Below are positions 38,334-47,723 of a stretch of 64,000 nucleotides of DNA, in pieces. A model generated the notes under the pieces. That model saw nothing but the letters and a program-made list of their open reading frames with translations. It was not told where the DNA came from and did no database searches. The position numbers were made by a program, and so were the translations under genes. This DNA comes from Streptomyces sp. SW4 (GTDB taxonomy: Bacteria; Actinomycetota; Actinomycetes; Streptomycetales; Streptomycetaceae). The DNA is taken from positions 310,001 through 374,000 of the forward strand of contig QKWM01000004.1 of assembly GCA_003248315.1 (NCBI GenBank). The letters run 5' to 3'. How positions within the stretch are numbered: position 1 is the first letter of the stretch; the number at the start of each line of letters is the position of its first letter.

Positions 38334-39142
38334 CCGGCGTGCCGCACGACATCGATATCGCGCTGGTCGCACCCCGCTACCTCGCCGGCCCCGGCGACCC
38401 GGCCTGGGTCACCGTCCCGCTCCACCGCGCCTGCCACTGGAGCACCGCCGAGGATCCGCTCGTGCCCCGGGTCATCCTGACCAGCCCCGACCAGCTCGCC
38501 CAACTGCGCATCGCCCCGGACCCGGACCCGGCCGAGCCGTGGTAGACCCTGCGTCACGCCCACCACGGCGACCAGCGGGCCTGGTCGGTCACCTTCGACG
38601 CCCAGACTCCGGTTGAAATCATCGCCGCGGTCACCGACCGCCCTCACCGCTCCCATCGCACCGTCGACCGCGCCTGGCGACCCCTATGAGCCGCTGCGCG
38701 CGGCGGGCTGGCAGGCTCCCCGCCACCACGACGGTCGCACTTCGACCGCGGGCATGACCTCGCCCGACGGCCTGGCCCGCGTCGACCGCCTCGTCCGCGA
38801 GGACGGCCGCACCGAGAACTGGTTCGTCGAGACGTCCGTCCCTCACCTGCCCACGCTCTGGCGTGCGTACCTGGACGGCAACACCCCGCCCCGCCTGGTC
38901 GCCGCCCTCTTCGGGGCACTGGCTGACGGAACGCCCTTGGTCCGCGAACCGCATCGCGAACCGCATCGCGTCCCGCACCTGGCGGCCACGCACGGCCGCA
39001 CCAGCACCGGCCGGGTGAGCGCCGACACCGTCGCCTTAGCGCTGGAGCGCCGCACCAGCGCCCTCGCCCAGCGCAACTCCCGACACCACCAGCCACGCCG
39101 CCCTGCGGCCCGCACGTGCCCAAGCCGCGCCGGGCCCGCTGA
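38330..39142 (+). pseudogene. DUF317 protein, third copy, with an in-frame TAG
   Basis: Begins DIDIALVAPRYLAGPGDPAW and ILTSPDQLAQLRIAPDPDP, then meets a TAG at 38,543 where the family has a Trp-rich stretch. Coding continues in the same frame with HHGDQRAWSVTFDAQTPVEI. A one-base break near 38,640 follows, then the second domain. Either a decayed third copy or a base error (TGG read as TAG) is possible. Confidence 0.6.
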
Positions 39143-40972
39143 ACAACCCCCTCCAACTCCTCGTCTGGAACTGCCCTCTTGCCCCAGCCCTCCCCTCTCA
39201 GTCCACCGACGCCACCGACATCGCCTTCAAAATCCTTCTCGGTGCCATCGCCGTTGCAGTCCCCCTGTCCAACCTCGCCTGGCTCGGCGGCCAGATCACC
39301 GCCTGGGCCACCAGCTCCGGAACGGCGCCCCTACCAGCCCGTCCAGGCTCTGCTGCATCCCGATCAGCTCTGGCCTGCCCTGGGAGAAACGTCCCTGCTG
39401 ATCGGTACCCGCGTCCTGCCCGGCGCCGTCCTGCTCGCGCTCGGCATCACCGCCGCCGTGCTCTACAAGCGGCACAAGGGCACCAGCGGCGGACGCAAGA
39501 AGCGCATCGACGGCATGGCCAAGCAAAAGGACATCGAGCCCCTGATGGCCAAGGCCATCGAGGCGAAGGCCCGCTCCCTGCGCCCCAGCCTGAAGGACGC
39601 CAAGCACATCGAAGCCAAGGACACCGGCATCCTCCTGGGCAATCTCCAGGGGACCCGGGCGGAAGTCCGCATGGGATACGAGGACGTCGCCGTCGCGATC
39701 ATGGCGCCGCGCTCGGGTAAGACCACCTCCCTGGCGATCCCTTCCATCCTCAACGCACCCGGCCCCGTGCTCCTGACCTCCAACAAGGCGGCCGGCGACG
39801 CCTTCACCGCGACGATCGACGCCCGGGCGAAGGTCGGACGGACCTGGTCGATGGACCCGCAGCAGATCGCCCACGCCAAGCGCGAGATGTGGTGGAACCC
39901 GCTGGCCACCGCCAAGAGTCTGGACGGAGCAGGTCGTCTCGCCTCGCACTTCCTCGCCGCGAGCGTGGACGCGAGCCAGCAGGGCGATTTCTGGTCCAAG
40001 GCGGGATCGAACATCCTCTCCCAACTCTTTCTGGCCGCCGCTCTGGATGAGCGCCCCATCACCGACGTGATGCAGTGGCTGGCCTTCCCCGCCGACCGCA
40101 CCCCGCTCGATATCCTGCGCGACCACGGCTTCACCGCGGTCGCCGCCCAACTCAAGGGCACCGTCGAAGGCCCGCCGGAAACACGCGACGGCATATACGA
40201 GACCGCCCGACAGTACGCCGCCGCTCTGCTGAACTCGGAGATCGCCGCGTGGGTGACCCCGCAGAAGGACGTCGAGGAGTTCCGGCCGGAGGAGTTCGTC
40301 ACCTCCACCGACACCCTGTACCTGCTGTCAAAGGACGGCGGAGGCGGGGCCTCGGCGCTCATCGCCGCGTGCGCGGACGCCGTGATGCGGGCCGCGACCG
40401 CCCAGGCCGAGCGCGCCGGCGGACGCCTGGACCCGCCGATGCTCGCGATCCTCGACGAGGCCGCCAACGTGTGCAAGATCAGCGACCTGCCGGACCTGTA
40501 CTCCCACCTCGGCAGCCGCGGGATCATCCCGATCACGATCCTGCAGTCCTACCGCCAGGGCCAGAAAGTCTGGGGAGACGCCGGCATGGACGCCATGTGG
40601 AGCGCCTCCACGATCAAGGTCATCGGCAGCGGCATCGACGACCCCGACTTCGCTGACAAGCTCTCCCGTCTGATCGGCGACCACGACGTGGAAACCACCT
40701 CCACCTCGCACTCGGAGTCCGGCAAGAGCACCTCGGTGTCGATGCGGCAGGAACGCATCCTGGCCGCCGACGCCATCCGCGCCCTGCCCAAGGGCACCGC
40801 GCTCTGCTTCGCCACCGGCATGCGCGCCGCGATGCTCGACCTGCGCCCCTGGTACCTCGAGCCCGGCGCCGACGATCTGTCCGCCGCCTCCGCCCGCGCC
40901 TCGAAGGGCATCACCGAGCGAGCCGTCGCCAAGGCCGCCCCCAAGCAGTCCGACTTCGGCCCCGCCGTGTAG
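39139..40972 (+). CDS. VirD4/TraD-type coupling ATPase, one frameshift
   Basis: Two N-terminal membrane segments (ILLGAIAVAVPLSNLAWLGG and VLPGAVLLALGITAAVLYKR) lie on either side of a break near 39,320. Walker A is MAPRSGKTTSLAIP and Walker B MLAILDEAANVC. The TraG/TraD family end IPITILQSYRQGQKVWGDAG is present. It brings the DNA-relaxase complex to the channel. The frame opens at CTG 39,139, overlapping the previous stop. It lies 22 kb from the channel genes. Confidence 0.85.
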
Positions 40973-41059
40973 GTCGCGCCCCTCGCCCTCGATCCGCCCG
41001 GCGTCCCACACCTTCTCTCCTTCCTCTGCGCGTCAAGCATCAACCCCCTGGAACCTCCT

Positions 41060-41335
41060 ATGCCACACATCCACGACGTCCCCGACGACTGGAACCCCCG
41101 CCACCGCTGCTGCCTCGAATGCGGCAACCGCGACCCCGAGGTCACGCTGCGGGCCATCACCCACCTCGCAACGAAACAGCAGGCTCTCGCCTGTACCCGG
41201 CATATCGCGGAGGTGATCACGGTCCTCGATGCCTTCGCGGCAACGCCGCGAACCGCGGCCGAGCAGTCGCCGCCGCTCGCCGTCGCGCCAGCGCAATCCT
41301 GCGCGCCCGCCCCTCGACACCGCTCTCGGCCATGA
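41060..41335 (+). CDS. Small zinc-motif protein
   Basis: 91 residues. HRCCLECGNRDPEVTLRAIT and LACTRHIAEVI give a Cys/His set able to bind zinc. A Pro-rich tail follows. The stop overlaps the ATG of the next gene (ATGA). Confidence 0.5.
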   Translation: MPHIHDVPDDWNPRHRCCLECGNRDPEVTLRAITHLATKQQALACTRHIAEVITVLDAFAATPRTAAEQSPPLAVAPAQSCAPAPRHRSRP

Positions 41336-42068
41336 CCCAGCCACCCGCCGAGGCGCTGCTGTTCGAGGTGCCCCACCGCCGACGCCCACCGAGCGTCTGC
41401 TCACCCTCGCCGGCCGCTACACCCAGCACAACGACACGCTCGACCTCCTGCTCACCGAGAGCGCCGACGTTCCGGTTTCGCACGTCGAGGCTGCGCAGGG
41501 CCTGGCCACCGAGACTCTCGCCGCGAATCAAGGCCATTCAAGACGAACGGCTCTATACGAGCGCCGAGTTGACCGACGCCGTTGTCCGGCTCAAGCAGCT
41601 CGCCTACCTGAGCACGGCCTCCGCGGGGCATGGCCCTCAGATGGCGCGTGAACTGACCGCTCTGGCCCCCGAAGCCGTCCTGGACAGTGCGACGCGGGTT
41701 GCCAGGGAAATACGGCGACGGCACTGGAGCAGCGCCGCACCGCCCGACAAATCGCTCTCCGCCGCGCAGCACACGGCTCTGCACGAGATCGTCCGTGGCC
41801 ACGTCGTGGTCACCGGCTCCGCCGAGCGGCAGTACGTCCACCACCGCACCGCACGCGTGCTGATCAGCACGTTGCGGTCCCTGGAGTCCAAGGGCCTCAT
41901 CGCACGCAAGGCCAAGTCGGCCTCGCCCGCGTACATCGGGGACCGCCGCAGGACCGTGTGCACCTCACCCCCGCCGGCGTCACGGTCCTGGCCACCGGCC
42001 TCGCCCTGCCCCCAGCCACCACAACGGTCCCCTCGCCCCGTACGCAGACCGCCGCCCGAGGCCGTTGA
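41332..42068 (+). CDS. Helical protein with a C-terminal winged helix, frameshifted
   Basis: Combined frames (breaks near 41,380, 41,530 and 41,940) give a helical N-terminal half and a winged-helix end: LSAAQHTALHEIVRGHVVVT, then STLRSLESKGLIARK and VHLTPAGVTVLATGL. The same end occurs at 4,614-5,302 and 42,085-42,928. A DNA-binding role is likely. Confidence 0.55.
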
Positions 42069-42084
42069 TCCCCTCCGGAGCCCC

Positions 42085-42928
42085 ATGCCCCGCCCGACCT
42101 GAACGAACAGACGCACAAACTCCGCTTTTTGGCCCGGAGATTCGAGGAACTGCACGACCGCGTGCGCGCCCTCTCCTACGCCCCCGGCACCGACGCACTG
42201 CGCAAGATCACCCCGCTCCTGCTTCAGGCCCAGGAACTGACCGCGACCGCACTCGGGCACCTGACGGCCCTGGACAACAGCGCGTACACCAGCCTCACCG
42301 GCAGCCGCGCCGGCCTGGAGGCCCTGTCCGCCACCGTCGCCGGCGTATCCCTGGCCTGTACCGACCTCGCCGAGGCACTCTCCGCCAACCCGTACGAGGG
42401 AGCGCCTTTCGACGGGCACCCGGCCGACGACGCCCAGGTCCGCGCGGCGCGCCACGCCGAGGCCATTCCCCGCATGAACAGCCACCTCAAGGACGCTGCG
42501 CTGCAGCTCGACGTGGGGGCGACCGCCTGCCACTACCTCGCCACCAGCATCACCAACTGCCTGCCGACCGCCGCGCCCTACCAACCGCACGCCGCCCGGC
42601 ATCAGGCCGTGCCCCGGCTGAACGACACCCAGCACGCGGCGCTGAAGGCCCTGGCCCAGGGCGGGCGGGCAGCTCTGCGAGGGGCCCGAAGGGGGTGGTC
42701 CGCGTCGTCGTCAAGAACGGTTCGCGCATCCCCGTCGCCACCTTCCGGGCCTTGGCCAAGCGCGGCCTGGTCACCGCGGAAACCGGCAAGTCCTTGCTCG
42801 TGGGCCGCGAGATCACAGTCACCGAGCAGGGACAGCGCGCCCTGGACCAGCACTGCCCTGCTGCTGTGGCCACCGTGGCGGCAGCGCCCGCGCCCACGAC
42901 ATCCGTGATGCCGCGCGCACGCCGATAG
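42085..42928 (+). CDS. Helical protein with a C-terminal winged helix, paralogue, frameshifted
   Basis: The ATG needs one added C near 42,092 to join LNEQTHKLRFLARRFEELHD. The helical part is about 170 residues. The winged helix is LNDTQHAALKALAQGG, then, after a break near 42,690, KNGSRIPVATFRALAKRGLV and EITVTEQGQRALDQH. It lies in tandem with the gene before it, so the pair probably arose by duplication. Confidence 0.55.
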
Positions 42929-42988
42929 CGGTCGGTTTTGCGGTCCTGAGCCTCCTCTTCTTCCCGCCCCATCGTCAAGGACGCACCA

Positions 42989-43918
42989 TTTCCCAATCTC
43001 CCACCTTCACATGCATTTCTCTAGGTGCTGGAGTTCAATCCAGCGCCATGCTCGCCTTGTCCGCCAAGGGCATCCTCCCCAAGGTCGATTACGCGATCTT
43101 CGCTGATACCGCCTGGGAACCACAGGCCGTTTATCGGCACCTCGACCGACTGGAGCGCGACATTGCCGCCCCGGCCGGAATCCCCGTTCTGCGCGTCCCT
43201 CCGGAAACATCAGAAAGGACGCACTCGACCCGAATCATCGGTTCGCTTCCATGCCGCTCTACATCCTGAACAAGGATGGCAATCCTGGCATGACCAGGCG
43301 CCAATGTACTGGCGAGTATAAAATCAAGCCTCTGAAGAAGAAGGTGCGCGAACTCCTCAGATATCCCTATCCGGCACGCATTCCGAGGGACGTCTATGTG
43401 GAACAGTGGGTCGGCATTTCGACCGACGAATTCCACGGCGCCAAGGACTCGGATGTCAAATACATGCGGAACCGCCATCCGCTCATCGATATGGGCTGGT
43501 CAAGAGCCGACTGCGTCAGATATTTGACGTCACTCGGACTGGCGGACACCCCAAAATCTAGCTGCCTTGGACGTCCATTTCACGGAAACGCGCAGTGGAG
43601 ATCCATACGGGACTCCTCGCCGCAGGAGTGGGCGGATGTGGTGGCCTTCGACGCGGCCATCCGGAAGGGAAATGCCCGCGCCAACGCCACCGGCAACCGA
43701 CTGCTGGGCGAGGCATTCCTCCACCGCTCTCACGTGCCTCTCGACCAGGCGCCGATCGACCACGTCACCGCGGCCGAATGGGCCGCCCTGCAGCAGGAAC
43801 TCGGCGACAGCGAAGCAGGCGCCCAGGAACTGGAAGACGGCGTTGTCGACGGCTGCTCCCGTGGGCCTGCCGCGGTGAAGTCGAGCCGTTCCAGGATGAC
43901 TTCGGGCTGGCCTCTTGA
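42989..43918 (+). CDS. PP-loop ATPase, PAPS-reductase-like, frameshifted
   Basis: The N-terminus has ISLGAGVQSSAMLALSAKG, a variant of the SGGxxS PP-loop, then DYAIFADTAWEPQAVYRHLD. After a break near 43,232 the text CTGEYKIKPLKKKVREL, WVGISTDEFHGAKDSDVKYM and SCLGRPFH fits phage- and plasmid-type members of the PAPS-reductase/DndC superfamily. Codons here are clearly less G+C rich than those around it, suggesting transfer. The start is unclear; ATT 42,989 is possible. Coupled to the methyltransferase (TTGA). Confidence 0.65.
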
Positions 43919-45177
43919 TACTTGACTTGTTCGCTGGTCCGGGGGGCTGGAGCCAGGCACTGACCGTGCTCGGTGCACGGGATGTGGGCCTGGAATGGGA
44001 CGAGTGGGCGTGCAAAACCCGGGCAGCGGCGGGCCAGTTGACGATACGCACCGACGTCGCGGCCTATCCCGTCTGGCCGTTCCTCGGCAGGACCACCGGG
44101 CTGATCGCGAGTCCGCCCTGCCAGGCGTGGTCGATGGCCGGCAAACGCCTCGGGCTCGTCGACCAGCCCCTCGTCCACCAGGCCGTCACCGACCTCGCCC
44201 ACGGCCTGGACACCCGCGACCATCTCCTTGCCGCCTGCCGCGACGAACGCTCGCTCCTCGCCGCCGAACCCATGCGCTACCTGCACGCGCTGCACCAGCA
44301 CGGTCAGCCGGAATGGGTCGCGATGGAGGAGGTCCCCGACGTGCTGCCTCTGTGGCGGCAGTACGCGGCGATCCTGCGCAGCTGGGGGTTCTCCGTGTGG
44401 ACCGGGATTCTTAACGCCGCGGACTACGGCGTGCCGCAGACACGGCGGCGCGCGATCCTACTCGCCTCCCGCACCCGGACCGCTGAACCTCCGCCGCCTA
44501 CCCACGCCAAGGTCGCCGAGCCCGAGTCGCTGTTCGGGCCCGGACGCGAGCAGTGGGTGTCGATGGCCACCGCGCTCGGATGGGGTGCCACCGACCGCCC
44601 GGTGCCCACCGTGTGCGCGGGAGGCGGCCCCGGTGGCGGGCCCGAGCCGTTCCCGTCCGGATCCCGCAAGACCCTCGCCGACGCCCGCGACCGCGGTACA
44701 TGGAAGCCGCAGCATCCGGTGGTGCTGCAGTCCCGCCGCGAAGGGGCGGGTTGGGCCGCGCGGCACGGAACGCGGGAGAACCGGTCCGTCGACGCATCCA
44801 CCCCGAGGTTCACCGCTGAAGCACATCGGTGGTCGTGGTCCCTGCGCAGCAACAACCAGGCCAACGCCACCGTCCGCACGATCGATGAGCCGGCCGGGAC
44901 CCTGTTCTTCGGTCACCGGGCCAACGAGTGCGTGTGGCAGGCCGAGCCGACCGCCTCCACGCCTCCGGGCGATGCCCCGGCCCCGGGCCCGATCCGGATC
45001 ACCGCCGCCGAGGCCGGGATCCTGCAGACCTTTCCTGCCGATTACCCCTGGCAGGGCAACAAGGGCCAGATCTTCAGCCAGGTCGGCAACGCGGTCCCGC
45101 CCCGGCTCGCCGCGCACCTGCTGGCACCGCACCTCGGCAAGACCCTCACCCCCGACGACTTCACCCTGGCCGCTTAA
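43915..45177 (+). CDS. C5-cytosine DNA methyltransferase (Dcm type)
   Basis: An intact 420-residue enzyme. Motif I is LDLFAGPGGWS, motif IV SPPCQAWS with the catalytic Cys, motif VI MEEVP, motif VIII QTRRRAILLAS and motif X GNAVPPRLAAHLLAP. The target-recognition region lies around residues 190-330. The TTG start overlaps the PP-loop gene stop. No restriction nuclease is adjacent, so this is an orphan or defence-evasion enzyme. Confidence 0.9.
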   Translation: MILDLFAGPGGWSQALTVLGARDVGLEWDEWACKTRAAAGQLTIRTDVAAYPVWPFLGRTTGLIASPPCQAWSMAGKRLGLVDQPLVHQAVTDLAHGLDTRDHLLAACRDERSLLAAEPMRYLHALHQHGQPEWVAMEEVPDVLPLWRQYAAILRSWGFSVWTGILNAADYGVPQTRRRAILLASRTRTAEPPPPTHAKVAEPESLFGPGREQWVSMATALGWGATDRPVPTVCAGGGPGGGPEPFPSGSRKTLADARDRGTWKPQHPVVLQSRREGAGWAARHGTRENRSVDASTPRFTAEAHRWSWSLRSNNQANATVRTIDEPAGTLFFGHRANECVWQAEPTASTPPGDAPAPGPIRITAAEAGILQTFPADYPWQGNKGQIFSQVGNAVPPRLAAHLLAPHLGKTLTPDDFTLAA

Positions 45178-46295
45178 TGCCCCCTCCCTCCGCCTCCGAC
45201 GAGCACGACGACCTCGACGGCCTTCCACCGCCCCACCCGTGCACTACGCCGAACAGTCCCTGCTCGGCGCACTCCTGCTGGACCCCCACCGCCTCGACGA
45301 GATCGGACCGCTGGAACCGGACCACTTCTCCCACCACGCTCACGGCGAACTGTTCCGCGCCATGCGCGCGGCGCAGGCCCCGATGCCGAGCAGCACCGCG
45401 CGAGCCCGGCCTGGCTGAACACCGTCCTGGACGCGGCCCGCCCCCAAGCCCCCGGCCTGACCGCCTCCTACCTGCACACCCTCATCCAGGTCTGCCCCTG
45501 GCCCAAGCACGCGGCCACGTACGCGCGGATGATCCGCACCGACCACGCCCGCCGCAGCCTGCGCATCCACGCCGGGCGCCTGGCCCAGACCGCGGTGGAC
45601 ACGACCCTGCCCCACCGCGCGAAGGCCACCGTCCAGCAGGCCGACGCCCTCGCCCGGTTCCTGGACGACCTCTCCGGCCGCTTCGCACCGCACCCCGGCT
45701 CCCTGCCGCGCACCTCTCTACCACCAGCACCCGCCCGGGACACCAGCGAGGAAGCCCTCGACGAGGAACGCCTCCTGATCGCCACCGCGACCGCACACCC
45801 CATCGAAGCCCGGCAAATGCGCTGGCTCGTGCCCGAGGACTTCGCGCTCCCCCTGCACGCGGCGCTGTGGCAGTGCCTCACCGCGCTTACGCATCGCGGC
45901 GATGCCGTCGACCCGGTCACCGTGCTCTGGGAAGCCCAGCATCGCGGGCTACTCGCGCACGACATCACCTCCGCAGACCTGCTGGCCTTGGTCTCCACAC
46001 CGGTCGGCTCCCCCGAGCACTGGGGCGAGAAGGTCCTTGAGCGCGCTCTGCTCTCCCGCGCGCAGACCGTCGCCGCCCGCATCGCCGCCTTCACCGACGA
46101 CCCGGCCAACAGCCCCACCAGCTGATCACCGGCAGCCGGCGTGCCCTAGCCGACCTGACTTCCGTGCGCTCCCGCTGGCAACAGGCCACCAGCCCGGCCA
46201 CGCCTCGCACCGCCCGCCCAGCCCGCACCCCGGCTGCCCCTCGGGCCGGGCCACCACCGCGGACCGCCCCGGGCCCCATCCGCGCCACCCGCTAG
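45177..46295 (+). CDS. Two DnaB-N-like domains without a helicase domain, frameshifted
   Basis: After a break near 45,230 the text HYAEQSLLGALLLDPHRLDE and PDHFSHHAHGELFRAMRA is a DnaB N-terminal domain. After another near 45,395 a linker leads to a second copy: DEERLLIATATAHPIEARQM with DAVDPVTVLWEAQHRGLL. No RecA-like ATPase part follows. DnaB-N domains bind primase and helicase, so the protein may recruit the host replisome. ATG overlaps the methyltransferase stop (TAATG). Confidence 0.65.
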
Positions 46296-46355
46296 CTAGA
46301 TGCCTCCGGTCGGGCCGACCCCCTCGTCGGCTAGGACCGGCGAAACGAACTCGTC

Positions 46356-46512
46356 GTGAAGCCCGGGCTGAGCGAGGACTCCGTCTCTGCCCACCGGAGG
46401 CGACAGGCCCCCTGCCCAGGACTTGCTCGCCGTCACACTCAAGCACCTCCAACAGGTGCGGGACGGCGAGCGCGCCACAACAACCGCTCAGGAGGAAGCG
46501 GCGAAGGACTAA
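46356..46512 (+). CDS. Possible small frameshifted ORF
   Basis: VKPGLSEDSVSAHRRR followed, after a one-base shift near 46,410, by QDLLAVTLKHLQQVRDGERA and a stop at 46,512. The second part looks coding (regular helix, high third-base G+C). It may be a small regulator or a remnant. Weakly supported. Confidence 0.3.
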
Positions 46513-46670
46513 ACGTGATAGCCGTCGTGCTCACTGGCGGGCGGTGCCACCGCCCGCCTGCTGGGCCCGTTCTGGCCGAGGCCCCGCCCACCGAAATCAC
46601 CACCGCAGCACGCCCGCAGCACGAACCTGCGGCGTCGTCAAAGGATCAAGAATCATCCAGCCACCGGCGG

Positions 46671-47096
46671 ATGGGCAAAATGAGTGCCATGCACATCAGC
46701 ACCAGCACCCTAGTCGTCGCTGCCGTGGTGATCTCGGTCGTCGCTGTCCGTATACGGTCACGACGCAAGCGCAACGCTCAGCTGACCGCACAATGGAACA
46801 ACCTCCAGCAACGGCGCGCGCAGCCGGGCAGCGGCCACCTGATTCAGGTCGTGCAGGTCTACCAGCGCGCCCGGCGAGGCTCGAAGGCCGTGATCACTTG
46901 GTGCGACACCGGACTGCGTCAAGACGCATGGTTCTGGGAGTGGCACGTCCCCGTCGGCGCGTTCGTGCTGGTTTCCGGCCAGAGCGGCTACGGCCCACAC
47001 AATCACAATCCCAGCGTCCTCTACGTCCATCCCACCCAGGTCCACGCCTGGGTTCCTGCCCAGGCCGCCCGCCTCGCTCAGCGGCAAGTCGTCTGA
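46671..47096 (+). CDS. Small single-pass membrane protein
   Basis: About 141 residues from ATG 46,671, with two more Met codons within 18 bases. One hydrophobic helix (TLVVAAVVISVVAVRI) is followed by basic residues and a soluble domain with HLIQVVQVYQRARRGSKAVI and WFWEWHVPVGAFVLVSG. Function unknown. It is the last plasmid-style gene before the repeat/NLR island. Confidence 0.45.
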   Translation: MGKMSAMHISTSTLVVAAVVISVVAVRIRSRRKRNAQLTAQWNNLQQRRAQPGSGHLIQVVQVYQRARRGSKAVITWCDTGLRQDAWFWEWHVPVGAFVLVSGQSGYGPHNHNPSVLYVHPTQVHAWVPAQAARLAQRQVV

Positions 47097-47303
47097 TCGC
47101 GACCGCCGAGCGTCCGCACGGAGTGGCCCATGCCGAGCGCTATGAGCCCCCGTTTCCCTAACCCTGGGCGTGTGCTCATCGAGACCACGTTCACCAGAGC
47201 AATGGGAATGGTCAAGCTGGCCGGCTGATGAGGCGGAAAGATGCACGCCGCCTAAAACCGGTACCATAGGCCGCCTCTCCTTTTCATCGGTTCGTCAGAA
47301 GGG
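47097..47303. other. Intergenic region before the first repeat module
   Basis: No gene is seen. AGGCGG and CCGCCT form an inverted repeat at about 47,232-47,255. A possible -10 element GGTACCAT (47,262-47,269) resembles GGTACGAT in front of the second module, so both modules may share a promoter type. Confidence 0.35.
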
Positions 47304-47675
47304 TTGCCTCACCGCTTGAAATGCGATAAAGCGACCATGGCCGCGAGCCGCGAGCCGCGAGCCGCGAGCGCGAGCCGCGAGCCGCGAGCCGCGAGCCGCG
47401 AGCCGCGAGCGCGAGCCGCGAGCCGCGAGCCGCGAGCCGCGAGCCGCGAGCCGCGAGCCGCGAGCCGCGAGCCGCGAGCCGCGAGCCGCGAGCCGCGAGC
47501 CGCGAGCCGCGAGCCGCGAGCCGCGAGCCGCGAGCCGCGAGCCGCGAGCCGCGAGCCGCGAGCCGCGAGCCGCGAGCCGCGAGCGCGAGCCGCGAGCCGC
47601 GAGCCGCGAGCCGCGAGCCGCGAGCCGCGAGCGCGAGCCGCGAGCCGCGAGCCGCGAGCCGCGAGCCGCGAGTGA
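47304..47675 (+). CDS. Leader ORF made almost wholly of heptanucleotide repeats (module 1)
   Basis: The frame can start at TTG 47,304 or ATG 47,337 and translates the array as a repeated basic/acidic heptapeptide (unit EPRAASR). It ends at a TGA (47,673) directly behind the array, in the same frame as the transferase. If the array length changed, the exit frame would stop instead at 47,690-47,692 or at a TGA (47,725) that overlaps the transferase GTG. It may work as a translated leader rather than as a protein. Confidence 0.4.
   Translation: MPHRLKCDKATMAASREPRAASASREPRAASREPRARAASREPRAASREPRAASREPRAASREPRAASREPRAASREPRAASREPRAASREPRARAASREPRAASREPRARAASREPRAASRE
47341..47672 (+). repeat. 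Heptanucleotide tandem array 1 (unit CCGCGAG)
   Basis: By hand count, 332 bp hold 48 units: 44 of CCGCGAG and four 6-base units (CGCGAG) lacking one C. No other changes are seen. Stops are absent in all six frames within the array. The nearly perfect identity suggests recent or continuing expansion. The 6-base units may be real or may be homopolymer errors. Confidence 0.95.
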
Positions 47676-47723
47676 AGCACAACTCACCCTAGGGCCACCG
47701 CGGGTAGTCGTCCGAGGTGGTCC

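Noticed and set aside
42989..45177. A full Dnd phosphorothioation cluster
   Set aside because: Only one DndC-superfamily-like protein is present. No DndA, DndB, DndD or DndE-like neighbour was seen.
47341..47672. Tandem array as a CRISPR array
   Set aside because: The units are 7 bases long and directly joined with no spacers; it is a simple tandem repeat.
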